From: Paracoccus sp. JM45 | GTDB taxonomy: Bacteria; Pseudomonadota; Alphaproteobacteria; Rhodobacterales; Rhodobacteraceae | Direction of reading: 5' to 3' | DNA length: 64,000 bases | Assembly (NCBI RefSeq): GCF_003590715.1 | Contig: NZ_QQVY01000011.1 | Span: 1-64,000 of the forward strand | Shown here: one piece after another, positions 8,017-16,093 of the stretch | How the letters are laid out: each line of letters begins with the position of its first letter | Position numbering within the stretch: position 1 is the stretch's first letter | Translations under genes and position numbers: made by a program | The notes under the pieces: generated by a model | Told to the model about the DNA's origin: nothing | Seen by the model: the letters and a program-made list of their open reading frames with translations, nothing else | Databases searched by the model: none

Positions 8017-8874
8017 TCAGGCCCTTCCCATCAGGCCCTGCGGGCGCAGCAACAGAACGGCGATCATCACGACGAAAGCGATGACATCCTTATAGGCGGA
8101 TGAAATGAACCCTGCGGCCAGTGCTTCGGTCACGCCAAGGACAATGCCCCCGACGACCGCGCCGGGGATCGACCCCAGACCGCCAAGGATCAGAACCGCA
8201 AACCCTTTGACGACCAACCCTTCGCCGACACCCGGCGCGATGGCGAAAAGCGACCCGACCATCACGCCCGCCGCGACACCAAGCGCTGTCGAAATGGCAA
8301 AGACGACCAGCGGGATCATCTGGACGTTGATGCCCATCAGGATCGCCGCATCGCGGTTTTCGGCAACTGCGCGGATGGCCTGCCCGGTTTTCGTTTTCTC
8401 GACAAATATGGTCATGGCCGCGATCAGGGCGGCGGCGGCCAGAATAACATACAGACGCAGTTCGGGCAGGGTAACGCCGCCGATGCTGAAAACACGCGTG
8501 GCACCTGTCGGGATGACAATCTGTTCGGCCCCGAAGAATTGCAGGTTTGCCCCCTCGACCATCATGGTCAGGCCCAATGCGACGATGAAGGCGTTGATAT
8601 GGTTGGCATGACGCACCGGTCGATACGCCAGCAACTCGATCAGCACGCCCAGAACCATGCCGGTGATCAGTGCGATAGTGATGGCCAGTGCCAGCGGGAT
8701 GCCGTGCTGTGCTGCCAGAAAGAAGGTCAGGTATCCGCCGAACATGGACACCGATCCATGGGCGAAATGGGCAATGCCCAGAATGCCGAAGACGATTGTC
8801 AGGCCAAGCGCGATCAGGACATAGACGCCCCCGATTGCGATGCCATTGATAATTTGTTGCAGGATCTCGGTCAT
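8017..8874 (-). CDS. LIV-type ABC importer permease (LivH-like)
   Basis: The start at MTEILQQIINGIAIGG gives 285 residues, the usual LivH length. The N-terminal GGVYVLIALGLTIVFGI and AHFAHGSVSMFGGY stretches and the loop RAVAENRDAAILMGINV are typical of the LivH family. It should pair with the LivM-like product encoded next. A 98-base gap with a hairpin separates it from the binding-protein gene upstream, whereas all genes after it are tightly packed. Confidence 0.9.
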   Translation of the reverse strand: MTEILQQIINGIAIGGVYVLIALGLTIVFGILGIAHFAHGSVSMFGGYLTFFLAAQHGIPLALAITIALITGMVLGVLIELLAYRPVRHANHINAFIVALGLTMMVEGANLQFFGAEQIVIPTGATRVFSIGGVTLPELRLYVILAAAALIAAMTIFVEKTKTGQAIRAVAENRDAAILMGINVQMIPLVVFAISTALGVAAGVMVGSLFAIAPGVGEGLVVKGFAVLILGGLGSIPGAVVGGIVLGVTEALAAGFISSAYKDVIAFVVMIAVLLLRPQGLMGRA

Positions 8875-8944
8875 GTTTCCAGCGTCCCGCCGGGCGCATG
8901 CGATACCGCGCCGGCAGAAGTCCTTTTGTTGGAGACGGGAAAAT

Positions 8945-8964
8945 GGCGGCACCATGGCGCCGCC
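8945..8964 (-). terminator. Intercistronic hairpin after the binding-protein gene
   Basis: GGCGGC and GCCGCC arms with an 8-base loop lie just after the stop codon of the binding protein. On the minus strand the stem is followed by ATTTTCCCG, as in an intrinsic terminator. In many importer operons such a structure lets the binding protein be made in excess over the permeases by partial termination and 3'-end protection. Confidence 0.6.
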
Positions 8965-8972
8965 CTGGCGGA

Positions 8973-10181
8973 TCAGTTCAACGAGGACAGAAACTCCGAA
9001 TAGGCTTCCGGGTCCGAGGGCAGCTCCTCGACAAAGACCCAATGCCCGTCCTGCCATTGGAACGCGCCATTGGCGGTATAGGCCTGTCCGTTATCATCGA
9101 ACATCTTCCCGTTGACCGGACGGTATTGCATGACCGCTTCGGGGAAAATTTTCAGATCGCGCAATGCGGCAGCGACGGCTTCGGTATCATCGACCGATCC
9201 GGCAGCCTCGATCGCATGCTTGAGTGCCCACGCCTGATCATAGGCATAGGGCGAACTGGGCGAGGGCGCGTCCCCGAACCGTTCCAGATAATGTTCATGA
9301 TAGGCCAGCCCCGCATCGGTGGTCGATTGCAGGGTCAGTTCGGTCGGGCGCAGGTCCCAGACACCTTCCATCTGTTCGGTGGTGGCCACGCGCAGGAACT
9401 GTTCCTCGCTGCCGGACGTAAAACCATAGCGGGGGATATCCATGCCTAGCTCGGTCGATTGGCGATAGGCGAAGGCCGCGGGTTCGACATAGCCGACCAC
9501 CAGCAGGGCATCGGGGTCCATCGCGCGGATCTTGGTCAACTGCGGGGACATATCGCGATCCTTCGAGGCAAAAACCTCATGTGCGATCACCTCGCCGCCG
9601 GATTTGGCGAATTCTTCCTCGAATGCCTCGACATAGCTGGCATAGAACGACGTTTCCAAAGCACCCAACACTGCGACGCGCTTATGTCCTTGCCGCGCGA
9701 CAAATGCACCGGCGGCGGCCCCCGTATAATCGGCAGGCGGGCGTGTGCGGACAAGATTGGTCAGACCCTGCGTCGTGATGGACCGTTCGGCGGCATTGCC
9801 CACCAGCATGACCGCATCCTCGTATCCAATGAACGAGGCGATGGCGCCTGTCGCCCCCGAACAGCAAAACCCGAGAATATATTTCACGCCGTCACGGTCG
9901 ATCAGCTTACGCACGGCGTTTGTGGCCTCGGTCGGGTTGGCCTTATCGTCATAGACGATGACATCCAGCATATAGGTCTCGTCTCCGACCGAAATGCCGC
10001 CCGCCGCATTGATTTCATCGGCGGCCATTTCAACCGAATTGGCCTGCGGCAGGCCATAGACCGCGGCCCCGCCTGTCAGCGCATCTGCCACGCCGATTTT
10101 CAGCGTTTCCTGTGCGGCAAGACTGCCGGTTCCTAGCAACAGCGCCGCAACGCTGCATGTTAAAAGTGACTTCCCCATCAT
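8973..10181 (-). CDS. ABC importer periplasmic binding protein, LivK/Peripla_BP_6 type
   Basis: The 402-residue product has a signal peptide (MGKSLLTCSVAALLLGTG, cleavage near SLAAQ) followed by ETLKIGVADALTGGAAVYG, the start of the type I binding-protein fold. VIVYDDKANPTEATNAVRKLI is the usual ligand-side segment of LivK-like proteins, here in two parts around the DDKANP core. It captures the substrate in the periplasm for the LivH/LivM/LivG/LivF complex of the same operon. Gene order livG-livF-livK-livH-livM, with the binding protein in the middle, is unusual but complete. The ligand is unknown. Confidence 0.9.
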   Translation of the reverse strand: MMGKSLLTCSVAALLLGTGSLAAQETLKIGVADALTGGAAVYGLPQANSVEMAADEINAAGGISVGDETYMLDVIVYDDKANPTEATNAVRKLIDRDGVKYILGFCCSGATGAIASFIGYEDAVMLVGNAAERSITTQGLTNLVRTRPPADYTGAAAGAFVARQGHKRVAVLGALETSFYASYVEAFEEEFAKSGGEVIAHEVFASKDRDMSPQLTKIRAMDPDALLVVGYVEPAAFAYRQSTELGMDIPRYGFTSGSEEQFLRVATTEQMEGVWDLRPTELTLQSTTDAGLAYHEHYLERFGDAPSPSSPYAYDQAWALKHAIEAAGSVDDTEAVAAALRDLKIFPEAVMQYRPVNGKMFDDNGQAYTANGAFQWQDGHWVFVEELPSDPEAYSEFLSSLN

Positions 10182-10210
10182 GTTCTCTCCTCCCTCTATA
10201 TATGTCCGGC

Positions 10211-10900
10211 TCAGTGTCCCAGATAGGCCTTAACGACCTCGGGGTGGGTCTGCAGCTCGGCTCCCGTGCCCTCCAGCACGATCTCTCCGGCTTCAAACAG
10301 ATAGGCCCGATCGGCCAGCCGAAGCGCCATAAGCGAATTCTGTTCGACCAGCAGGATGGTCATTCCCGTCGCCTTGATACGGGCGATGGTCTCTGCGACC
10401 TCGGCCACGATTTTCGGTGCCAGCCCCAATGAGGGCTCGTCGAAAATACACAGGCGCGGCTGCGACATCAGCGCCCGCGCGATGGCCAGCATTTCCTGTT
10501 CCCCGCCCGACAGGGTGCCCGCCGCCTGTCCCGCGCGTTCACGCAGGATGGGAAACATATCCAGCATCTGGTCCAGATCCGCCCCCTTGCGGGCGTAGGC
10601 CCCTAGACGCAGATTCTGCATTACGGTCATTCCGGGAAAGACCTGACGCCCTTCGGGGCACATGGTGATGCCTGCCTTGACGATGGCATGGCCTTTGCGG
10701 TTCGTGATATCCTGCTCGTCGAAACGGATCTGGCCCGAACGGGCGGGCAGCAATCCGCAGATCGTTTTCAGGGTCGAACTTTTCCCCGCACCATTCGCCC
10801 CGATCAGGGCAACACATTCACCTTCGCGCACCGTCATATCGATGCCGTGCACCACCTCGATCGGGCCATAGCCGGTGCGCAGGCTCTGGATTTCCAGCAT
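10211..10900 (-). CDS. LIV-type ABC importer ATPase (LivF-like)
   Basis: The ATG at 10898-10900 overlaps the livG stop and gives a 229-residue ATPase. It has Walker A GANGAGKS, the LivF-type SGGEQEMLAIARAL signature and Walker B LCIFDEPS, with the C-terminal QNSLMALRLADRAYLFEAG. It is one of two nucleotide-binding subunits that drive transport. LivF-like proteins lack the extra C-terminal loop found in LivG. Confidence 0.92.
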   Translation of the reverse strand: MLEIQSLRTGYGPIEVVHGIDMTVREGECVALIGANGAGKSSTLKTICGLLPARSGQIRFDEQDITNRKGHAIVKAGITMCPEGRQVFPGMTVMQNLRLGAYARKGADLDQMLDMFPILRERAGQAAGTLSGGEQEMLAIARALMSQPRLCIFDEPSLGLAPKIVAEVAETIARIKATGMTILLVEQNSLMALRLADRAYLFEAGEIVLEGTGAELQTHPEVVKAYLGH

Positions 10901-11667
10901 CAGACAGCCTCCCCCAGATAGGCATCGATCACGGCACGGTTCCCGCGGATTTCCGCAGGCGTTCCCTGCGCGATCGGCGCGCCAAAGTTCAGCACAACGA
11001 TCCGGTCGCAAACCTCCATGATCAGGGCCATGTGGTGTTCGATGACCAGCACTGAAATTCCGGCATCGCGGATACGCCCGATCATCCCCGCCAGTGTTTC
11101 GCGTTCATGCGAAATCATCCCCGCGGCAGGTTCATCCAGCAGGATGACCCGCGGGCTGGATGCCAATGCGGTCGCGATCATCAGGAAACGCTGTTGCGCT
11201 GCTGACAGCACGCCGACAATCGTATCGCGGTCACCGGTCAGGCCGGTCAATTCCAGCGCCTGATCGACACGTTCCTGCATCTGGCGGTCTTCCGCCCTGT
11301 TGCGGCGCAAACGGAAGGCATGGGCCACGGGGCTGACAGTGCGGCGTGCCTCGCAGCCCAGCATAACATGTTCACGGACAGTGAATTCCGGAAACACGCT
11401 GGCTGTCTGATAGGTGCGTGTCAGCCCCATCGCGACCCTGTCCCACTGGTTCAGCCCTTCGACGCGGACGCCACCAAGGCGTAATTGCCCGCTGGTTGGC
11501 GGCATTGCCCCGCTTAGCATATTGACGGTGGTTGATTTTCCGGAACCGTTCGGGCCGATCAGGCCAAGAACCTCGTTCTGCCGGATGGTGAATGACAGAT
11601 CGCGCAGCGCCTTCACGCCGCCGAACGACTTGCAGAGGCCGTCGACCTCCAGAACGTCGGTATGCAT
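10900..11667 (-). CDS. LIV-type ABC importer ATPase (LivG-like), first gene of the operon
   Basis: The product starts MHTDVLEVDGLCKSFGG at the ATG 11665-11667 and is 255 residues long. The open frame extends much further upstream, but that part overlaps the LysR control region and is not family sequence. Walker A is GPNGSGKS, Walker B is VILLDEPAAGM, and IEHHMALIMEVCDRIVVLNFG is the typical LivG C-terminal segment. The signature is degenerate (LSAAQQRF instead of LSGGQ). The divergent LysR gene 170 bases away is the likely regulator. Confidence 0.9.
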   Translation of the reverse strand: MHTDVLEVDGLCKSFGGVKALRDLSFTIRQNEVLGLIGPNGSGKSTTVNMLSGAMPPTSGQLRLGGVRVEGLNQWDRVAMGLTRTYQTASVFPEFTVREHVMLGCEARRTVSPVAHAFRLRRNRAEDRQMQERVDQALELTGLTGDRDTIVGVLSAAQQRFLMIATALASSPRVILLDEPAAGMISHERETLAGMIGRIRDAGISVLVIEHHMALIMEVCDRIVVLNFGAPIAQGTPAEIRGNRAVIDAYLGEAV

Positions 11668-11764
11668 GTTCTCCCCCCTTTGGCGCCATGGGCGACCCGA
11701 TTGCAGCATAGGGGCAGGAACCGGACGGACAGAAACGCAAAGATTTTGTAACATCATCGAATTT

Positions 11765-11775
11765 TTAGATGCTAA
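11765..11775. promoter_or_regulatory. Palindrome TTAG-ATG-CTAA in the livG/lysR divergent region
   Basis: A perfect 4+4 palindrome with a three-base centre lies in the 169-base region between the LIV operon and the divergent LysR-type gene. LysR proteins bind short dyads with a T-N11-A core in such divergent regions and often control both sides. The site is short, so the assignment is tentative. Confidence 0.3.
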
Positions 11776-11836
11776 CCTGCATCCCGATAGCGACCTTGGG
11801 AGGGGACGCTGCTGATTGATCTGGAGGGGGCAATCA

Positions 11837-12736
11837 ATGCAGAGAATAAACAATATCAAATCACTGCAGGTTTTCAGTGCGGTGTCGCGGACGCAAAATC
11901 TGACCCACGCAGCCAAAGAGATGAATGTCAGCCAAAGTTCGGTCAGCTATCATATCAAGAAATTGGAAGACGAGATCGGCGCGCTTCTTTTCGACCGTTC
12001 CGCCGTCGGGCTGCGCCTGACGGCCAAAGGCGCGATCCTTGCGGGTCACGTCGAACGCGGGCTGGGGGCCATCCGTGCAGGGCTGGACGAGGTTGCCAAT
12101 ACCACCCGCCTTGTCAGGGTCGCCGTCCTGCCGATGTTCGCCAGTCGCTGGCTGTCCGCCAGACTGGGCAGCTTCTGGGAAGCCCATCCCGAACTGGAAC
12201 TGACCTTCCAAAGCCACAACAACAGCTATGCCAGCATGGCTGCGGCAGGCGACTTTGCCGATCTGGGGATCCAGTGGGGCAGGGGCGGATGGCCGGGTTT
12301 TTCGGGGGTGCCCTTATGGTCGGAACGCATGGTGGTGGTCTGCAGCCCGCAATTTCTGGAACGCCACCCGATCAATTGCCTTGCCGATGTCGCCGGTTGT
12401 CCATTGCTGCATGTCGATGACAAATGCATGTGGGCGGAATGGTTCGAAAACGCGCAGCTGGATTTGGCGTCGAACCGTCGGCAGACCACGCTGGAGGATC
12501 GCCATTTCCAACTGGCATCGACGGCAAACGGGCTGGGCATATCGCTGTTTGCCGAAAGCATGGTGCAATCTGAATTGCGAAGCGGCACGTTGGTCAATCC
12601 GTTCGGCCACAGTTTCCCGACGATGTTCGCCTATTATCTGGTGACCCCGAACGGGGGCGAGACCCGCCCTTCATCGCAATCGTTCAGCAAATGGTTGCTG
12701 GATTTATGCGGATCCGGTGGCAGGTCAGCCATATGA
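11837..12736 (+). CDS. LysR-type transcriptional regulator
   Basis: The start at the ATG 11837 follows a strong ribosome site (GGAGGGGG at 11823-11830) and gives 299 residues; a TTG 21 bases earlier is less likely. The N-terminal helix-turn-helix is NLTHAAKEMNVSQSSVSYHI. The rest is the effector-binding LysR_substrate domain, of the GcvA-like type (FADLGIQWGRGGWPGF). It is transcribed away from the LIV importer/acyl-CoA operon and lies just before the amine oxidase operon, so it may regulate either or both. A strong terminator follows the gene. Confidence 0.9.
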   Translation: MQRINNIKSLQVFSAVSRTQNLTHAAKEMNVSQSSVSYHIKKLEDEIGALLFDRSAVGLRLTAKGAILAGHVERGLGAIRAGLDEVANTTRLVRVAVLPMFASRWLSARLGSFWEAHPELELTFQSHNNSYASMAAAGDFADLGIQWGRGGWPGFSGVPLWSERMVVVCSPQFLERHPINCLADVAGCPLLHVDDKCMWAEWFENAQLDLASNRRQTTLEDRHFQLASTANGLGISLFAESMVQSELRSGTLVNPFGHSFPTMFAYYLVTPNGGETRPSSQSFSKWLLDLCGSGGRSAI

Positions 12737-12742
12737 AGATGC

Positions 12743-12762
12743 ATCGGGCCTTATGGCCCGAT
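12743..12762 (+). terminator. Rho-independent terminator of the LysR gene
   Basis: An 8-base-pair perfect stem (ATCGGGCC / GGCCCGAT) closes on the tetraloop TTAT and is followed by TTTCC. It lies seven bases after the LysR stop codon, so the amine oxidase operon downstream needs its own promoter. Confidence 0.7.
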
Positions 12763-13084
12763 TTTCCGACCGCGTTCCGCACAACTGGTCGGTGGAAGGG
12801 CGTCCAGTACAGACAAGCGCTTGAATTGGACCAGATAACGTCGGGTCTCGCGTGTAAACTGCATGCTTATGCATCGGTATCTGCGACAAAAACGCCCAAG
12901 CTGCTTGCAGAACGTGCAACGCAAAGCTTGCACGGTAAGGTCGCACCGCCTAGCATTTACAACTGACGGGTGAACGTCAATTCCGGCACATGAGACAAGT
13001 CAGCTGTCCTGTCACGGGATGTTCGTCATAGCGCCAAGGGCGTTTCCAGATGTCCCGAGGCATGCGCAAAGAGGGAGATGTGAC
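12763..13084. other. Intergenic region in front of the amine oxidase operon
   Basis: No gene is seen in this stretch. It holds a TGCAT-gctt-ATGCA dyad at 12860-12873 and the TTGCA cluster described separately. It must contain the promoter of the three-gene operon, because a terminator precedes it. The amine oxidase start is preceded by GAGGGAG. Confidence 0.6.
12903..12932. promoter_or_regulatory. TTGCA operator-like cluster upstream of the amine oxidase operon
   Basis: A perfect dyad TTGCA-GAACG-TGCAA lies at 12905-12919 and contains the LysR-type core T-N11-A (12906-12918). The heptamer GCTTGCA occurs at 12903-12909 and again at 12926-12932, 23 bases or about two helical turns apart. The array ends about 150 bases before the operon start. 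Together these look like a regulator binding region, plausibly for the LysR protein encoded just upstream. Confidence 0.45.
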
Positions 13085-14662
13085 ATGACCCAATTCACCA
13101 GACGCAATCTGCTGGGCATGATCGGCACAGCCGCGGGCAGTTCCGCGATGTATTACGCCATGGCCTCGATGGGGCAGGCGGCGGCGTCGAATTATACCGG
13201 CCCGGTCAAGCTGGATGGCGATCCGAAGGGGGCCAAGGTCCTGATCCTTGGTGCAGGTCTTGCCGGCATGACGGCAGCGTTGGAAATGCGGGCAGCCGGT
13301 TATCAGGTCGAGGTGCTGGAATACCGCGAAAAGGCCGGTGGCCGTTGCTGGACGCTGCGTTCGGGCGATGAATACACCGAATTGGGCGGGGCCAAGCAGA
13401 CGGTCGATTTCGCCGAAGGGAACTATATCAACCCCGGCCCGTGGCGTTTGCCGCACCATCACTATGCGGTCATGGATTACTGCAAACGCCTGAAAGTCCC
13501 GCTGGAGCCATTCGTCCAGACCGATTACAACGCCTATGTGCATCGCAGCGACGCCTTTGACGGCAAGCCGCAGCGGATGGGAAAAATCAAGACCGACTAT
13601 CGCGGCCATATTTCTGAATTGCTGGCCAAGGCCGTCGATCAGGGCAAGCTGGACGAATTGGTCACCGAAGACGACCGCGAGATGCTGATTGAAAGCCTGC
13701 GCAGCTTCGGGGTGCTGGACGACCAGAACGCCTATGCAAAAAGCCTGAAGACCAGCGGCTATCGCGGATACGAAAAGCAGCCCGGCGGGGGCGAGGGCGC
13801 GGCCCCCGTCGCATCGGATCTTTATGATCCCAGTCAGGTTATCCAGTCGCAATTGTGGCGGTCGCTTGGCCAGCATGAATCACTGGAACACTGGGCCCCG
13901 ATGTTCCAGCCCGTCGGTGGTATGGACGGCATCGCCAAAGGGTTCGAACGCGAGGTCGGCGATCTGATCACCTATAACGCCAAGGTCACCTCGCTTCAGC
14001 AAGACGACAATGGCGTGACCGTCACTTGGGAAGATACCGCAGGCGGCGGTACCAAAACCAGCACCGCTGATTACTGTGTCTGCACGATCCCATTCTCGGT
14101 TCTGGGACAGATCGACCACAATCTGTCGTCGGGGCTGTCGAACGTCATCAGCTCGATGTTCTATAACGGTTCGACCAAGGTCGGTCTGGAATTCAAGCGC
14201 CGCTTCTGGGAAGAGGATGAACAGATCTACGGCGGGATCAGCTATACCGATCAGGCAATTTCGCAGATCAGCTATCCCTCGACCGGCTATCATTCGGACG
14301 GGCCTGCGGTTCTGTTGGGCTGCTATACATGGCGCGGGACGGATACCTTTAAGTTCAACGCCATGCAGCCCGCCGAACGGATCGAATGGGCCTTGCGTCA
14401 GGGTGAAAAGATCCACCCCCAATACCGCGAGGAATTCAAGGCAGGTGTCGCGGTGTCATGGCACAAGGTGCCTTGGGTTCTGGGATGTTCGGGCGTTTGG
14501 GAAGACCGCGAAAGCCAAGGCTATGCCGAGGCGATCAAGATCGACAACCGCGTCGTCTGCGCGGGTGAGCATCTGTCCTATATCGCGGGTTGGCAGGAAG
14601 GTTCGATCCTGTCGTCGCTGGACGCGATCACGCGTCTTCATGACAAAGTCATCAACGGGTGA
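13085..14662 (+). CDS. Tat-exported flavin amine oxidase (amino acid/amine dehydrogenase)
   Basis: The ATG at 13085 gives 525 residues. TRRNLLG at residues 5-11 is a twin-arginine export signal, so the folded FAD protein should act in the periplasm. The dinucleotide fold is LGAGLAG (55-61) with GGR at 85-87, and the C-terminus has AGEHLSY followed by GWQEGS, the FAD-binding end of the monoamine oxidase/L-amino acid oxidase family. Such enzymes turn an amine or amino acid into an imine. The next two genes encode an exported cytochrome c and an exported RidA. This suggests a dehydrogenase that passes electrons to the cytochrome instead of oxygen, as described for periplasmic NicA2. The substrate is unknown; tryptophan-2-monooxygenase-like and L-amino acid oxidase-like enzymes are the closest family types. 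Confidence 0.9.
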   Translation: MTQFTRRNLLGMIGTAAGSSAMYYAMASMGQAAASNYTGPVKLDGDPKGAKVLILGAGLAGMTAALEMRAAGYQVEVLEYREKAGGRCWTLRSGDEYTELGGAKQTVDFAEGNYINPGPWRLPHHHYAVMDYCKRLKVPLEPFVQTDYNAYVHRSDAFDGKPQRMGKIKTDYRGHISELLAKAVDQGKLDELVTEDDREMLIESLRSFGVLDDQNAYAKSLKTSGYRGYEKQPGGGEGAAPVASDLYDPSQVIQSQLWRSLGQHESLEHWAPMFQPVGGMDGIAKGFEREVGDLITYNAKVTSLQQDDNGVTVTWEDTAGGGTKTSTADYCVCTIPFSVLGQIDHNLSSGLSNVISSMFYNGSTKVGLEFKRRFWEEDEQIYGGISYTDQAISQISYPSTGYHSDGPAVLLGCYTWRGTDTFKFNAMQPAERIEWALRQGEKIHPQYREEFKAGVAVSWHKVPWVLGCSGVWEDRESQGYAEAIKIDNRVVCAGEHLSYIAGWQEGSILSSLDAITRLHDKVING

Positions 14663-14666
14663 AGCT

Positions 14667-15116
14667 ATGAAAACCTCATTTCTGACCATCGCTGCCCTGA
14701 CCTCTTTCTGCGCTGTCGCGGCCCATGCCCAATCCGCGGATATGTCCAGCTTTGCCGAAGATACGGTCTTTGGTTCGGCGGGCTATACCTCTACCGACGG
14801 CGAGGTTCTGTACCAGACCCTTTGTGCGGGTTGCCATATGCCCGGTGGCGAAGGCGCGGTTGGTGCGGGGCACTATCCGGCACTGTCCGGCAACCCGAAC
14901 CTTGAATATTCAGCCTATCCCATCACGCTGATCGTGAACGGGCAGGCGGGGATGCCCGCATTCGGGACATTCCTGAATGACGAACAGATTGTCGCCCTGA
15001 CAACATATCTGCAAACCGGACTTGGCAACAGTTTCGAACCCGATGCCACCCTTGAAACCGTCGCCAATTCCCGTCCGGTCGAACCCGAAGATACTAACAA
15101 AGCGGAGCACGAATGA
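14667..15116 (+). CDS. Periplasmic mono-haem cytochrome c
   Basis: The 149-residue protein has a signal peptide ending at AHAQ (residues 19-22). One haem site, CAGCH, lies at 53-57, and Met96 in GMPAFG is the likely axial ligand. It is a class I cytochrome c. It starts four bases after the amine oxidase stop and overlaps the RidA start as ATGA, so the three proteins are very probably made together. I infer that it receives electrons from the flavoenzyme and hands them to the respiratory chain; the cbb3 oxidase encoded later in the window is one possible end acceptor. The C-terminus after about residue 120 is acidic and proline-rich. Confidence 0.9.
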   Translation: MKTSFLTIAALTSFCAVAAHAQSADMSSFAEDTVFGSAGYTSTDGEVLYQTLCAGCHMPGGEGAVGAGHYPALSGNPNLEYSAYPITLIVNGQAGMPAFGTFLNDEQIVALTTYLQTGLGNSFEPDATLETVANSRPVEPEDTNKAEHE

Positions 15117-15604
15117 AACATTCCCTTATCGCCATGGCAACGACCGCCCTTGTTCTGGGCGCAGGTGCAGCAACAGCCGAGGTCACGCGCCATCCGATCC
15201 CGAATTCGGATTTCCCGATCCTGCAAGCGGTGGAAATTCCCGCCGATGCAACGCTGGTCTATCTTAGCGGCACCGTCCCGCAGGTCATCGACGCCGAGGC
15301 CGAGGCAGGATCGCCCGAACAATTCGGTGACACCGCCGCCCAGACCGAAAGCACGCTGGCCTCGATCGAGGCAAAGCTGACCGCGCTGGACCTGACCATG
15401 GGTGATGTCGTCAAGATGCAGGCCTATTTGGTCGCGCCTGATGGCGCAGACGGAATGGATTTCAGCGGCTTCATGGATGGCTATACCAAGTATTTCGGCA
15501 CCGAAGACCAGCCGAATTTGCCGACCCGTTCCGTCTTCGAGGTCGCCGGACTGGCAAACCCCTCATGGCTGGTTGAAATCGAAGTCGTCGCCGTCCGGCC
15601 CTGA
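15113..15604 (+). CDS. Exported RidA-family imine/enamine deaminase
   Basis: The 163-residue protein is a RidA (YjgF/UK114) fold preceded by a signal peptide (residues 1-22, GAATA). RidA proteins usually work in the cytoplasm, hydrolysing reactive 2-imino acids to 2-oxo acids and ammonia. The residues needed for this are present: Arg139 in PTRS matches RidA Arg105, and Glu155 in VEIEV matches Glu120. Its translation is coupled to the cytochrome c gene. The natural reading is that it clears the imine made by the amine oxidase in the periplasm. A strong terminator follows. Confidence 0.88.
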   Translation: MKHSLIAMATTALVLGAGAATAEVTRHPIPNSDFPILQAVEIPADATLVYLSGTVPQVIDAEAEAGSPEQFGDTAAQTESTLASIEAKLTALDLTMGDVVKMQAYLVAPDGADGMDFSGFMDGYTKYFGTEDQPNLPTRSVFEVAGLANPSWLVEIEVVAVRP

Positions 15605-15626
15605 GCGACGGGAACAAGCTAACAAT

Positions 15627-15656
15627 CGCCCCCGACCGGTTTTCCGGTCGGGGGCG
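15627..15656 (+). terminator. Rho-independent terminator of the amine oxidase operon
   Basis: A perfect 13-base-pair stem (CGCCCCCGACCGG / CCGGTCGGGGGCG) with a TTTT loop is followed by GTTTCGTC. It ends the three-gene unit, so the amino acid importer downstream is transcribed separately. Confidence 0.85.
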
Positions 15657-16093
15657 GTTTCGTCGATATGGTCCGGACTGCTTTGCCGCCGGCGTCCTCA
15701 GGACTAAAAGTTTCGAACCGGCTTGCGGCATTTTGGTCTTTCCAGCGGTGCGCTGCGCTTGCTTGTGACGGATCAGACCGGCAATGTCCGGTGCCTCGGG
15801 TCAAATGCACCGGTGTGGCGGATGTAAGTGACGCAGGCAGTCACCCTGACCGATTACTGTAAACGTCCTGAATCCCCCCGCTCTGTTCATACCGCATCAT
15901 TCACAACGCTGGCGCGCGGTCTTTGGCGTATGAACCCGCATCGACTTATTTCCCCGCCAAAGCTGTCCGAACTGCCCGAAACAGTGTCATCCATCCCCAC
16001 CGGACATTCCTGATGTTGAAAGAAGGATAAAACGGCATTGGCAGTTTCCCCCGATCTGTTGATAAGACCCCCATAACCAACAAGGAGATCGAT
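15657..16093 (+). other. Intergenic region before the amino acid importer
   Basis: No credible gene or RNA is seen in these 437 bases. A short T-loop-like stretch at about 15708-15720 is not part of a tRNA. The end carries the importer's ribosome site (AAGGAG at 16082-16087), and the region must hold its promoter, although I cannot identify clear -35/-10 boxes. Confidence 0.5.

Noticed and set aside
6994..8103. Long plus-strand open frame of 369 codons
   Set aside because: It is antisense to the LivM gene and the start of the acyl-CoA dehydrogenase gene, both with clear family motifs. High GC content makes such long shadow frames common, and its translation is unusually rich in Gln, Asp and His.
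15660..15760. Possible tRNA or structured RNA
   Set aside because: A GTTTCGAACCGG stretch looks like a T-loop, but no acceptor stem, anticodon arm or CCA-side pairing could be fitted.
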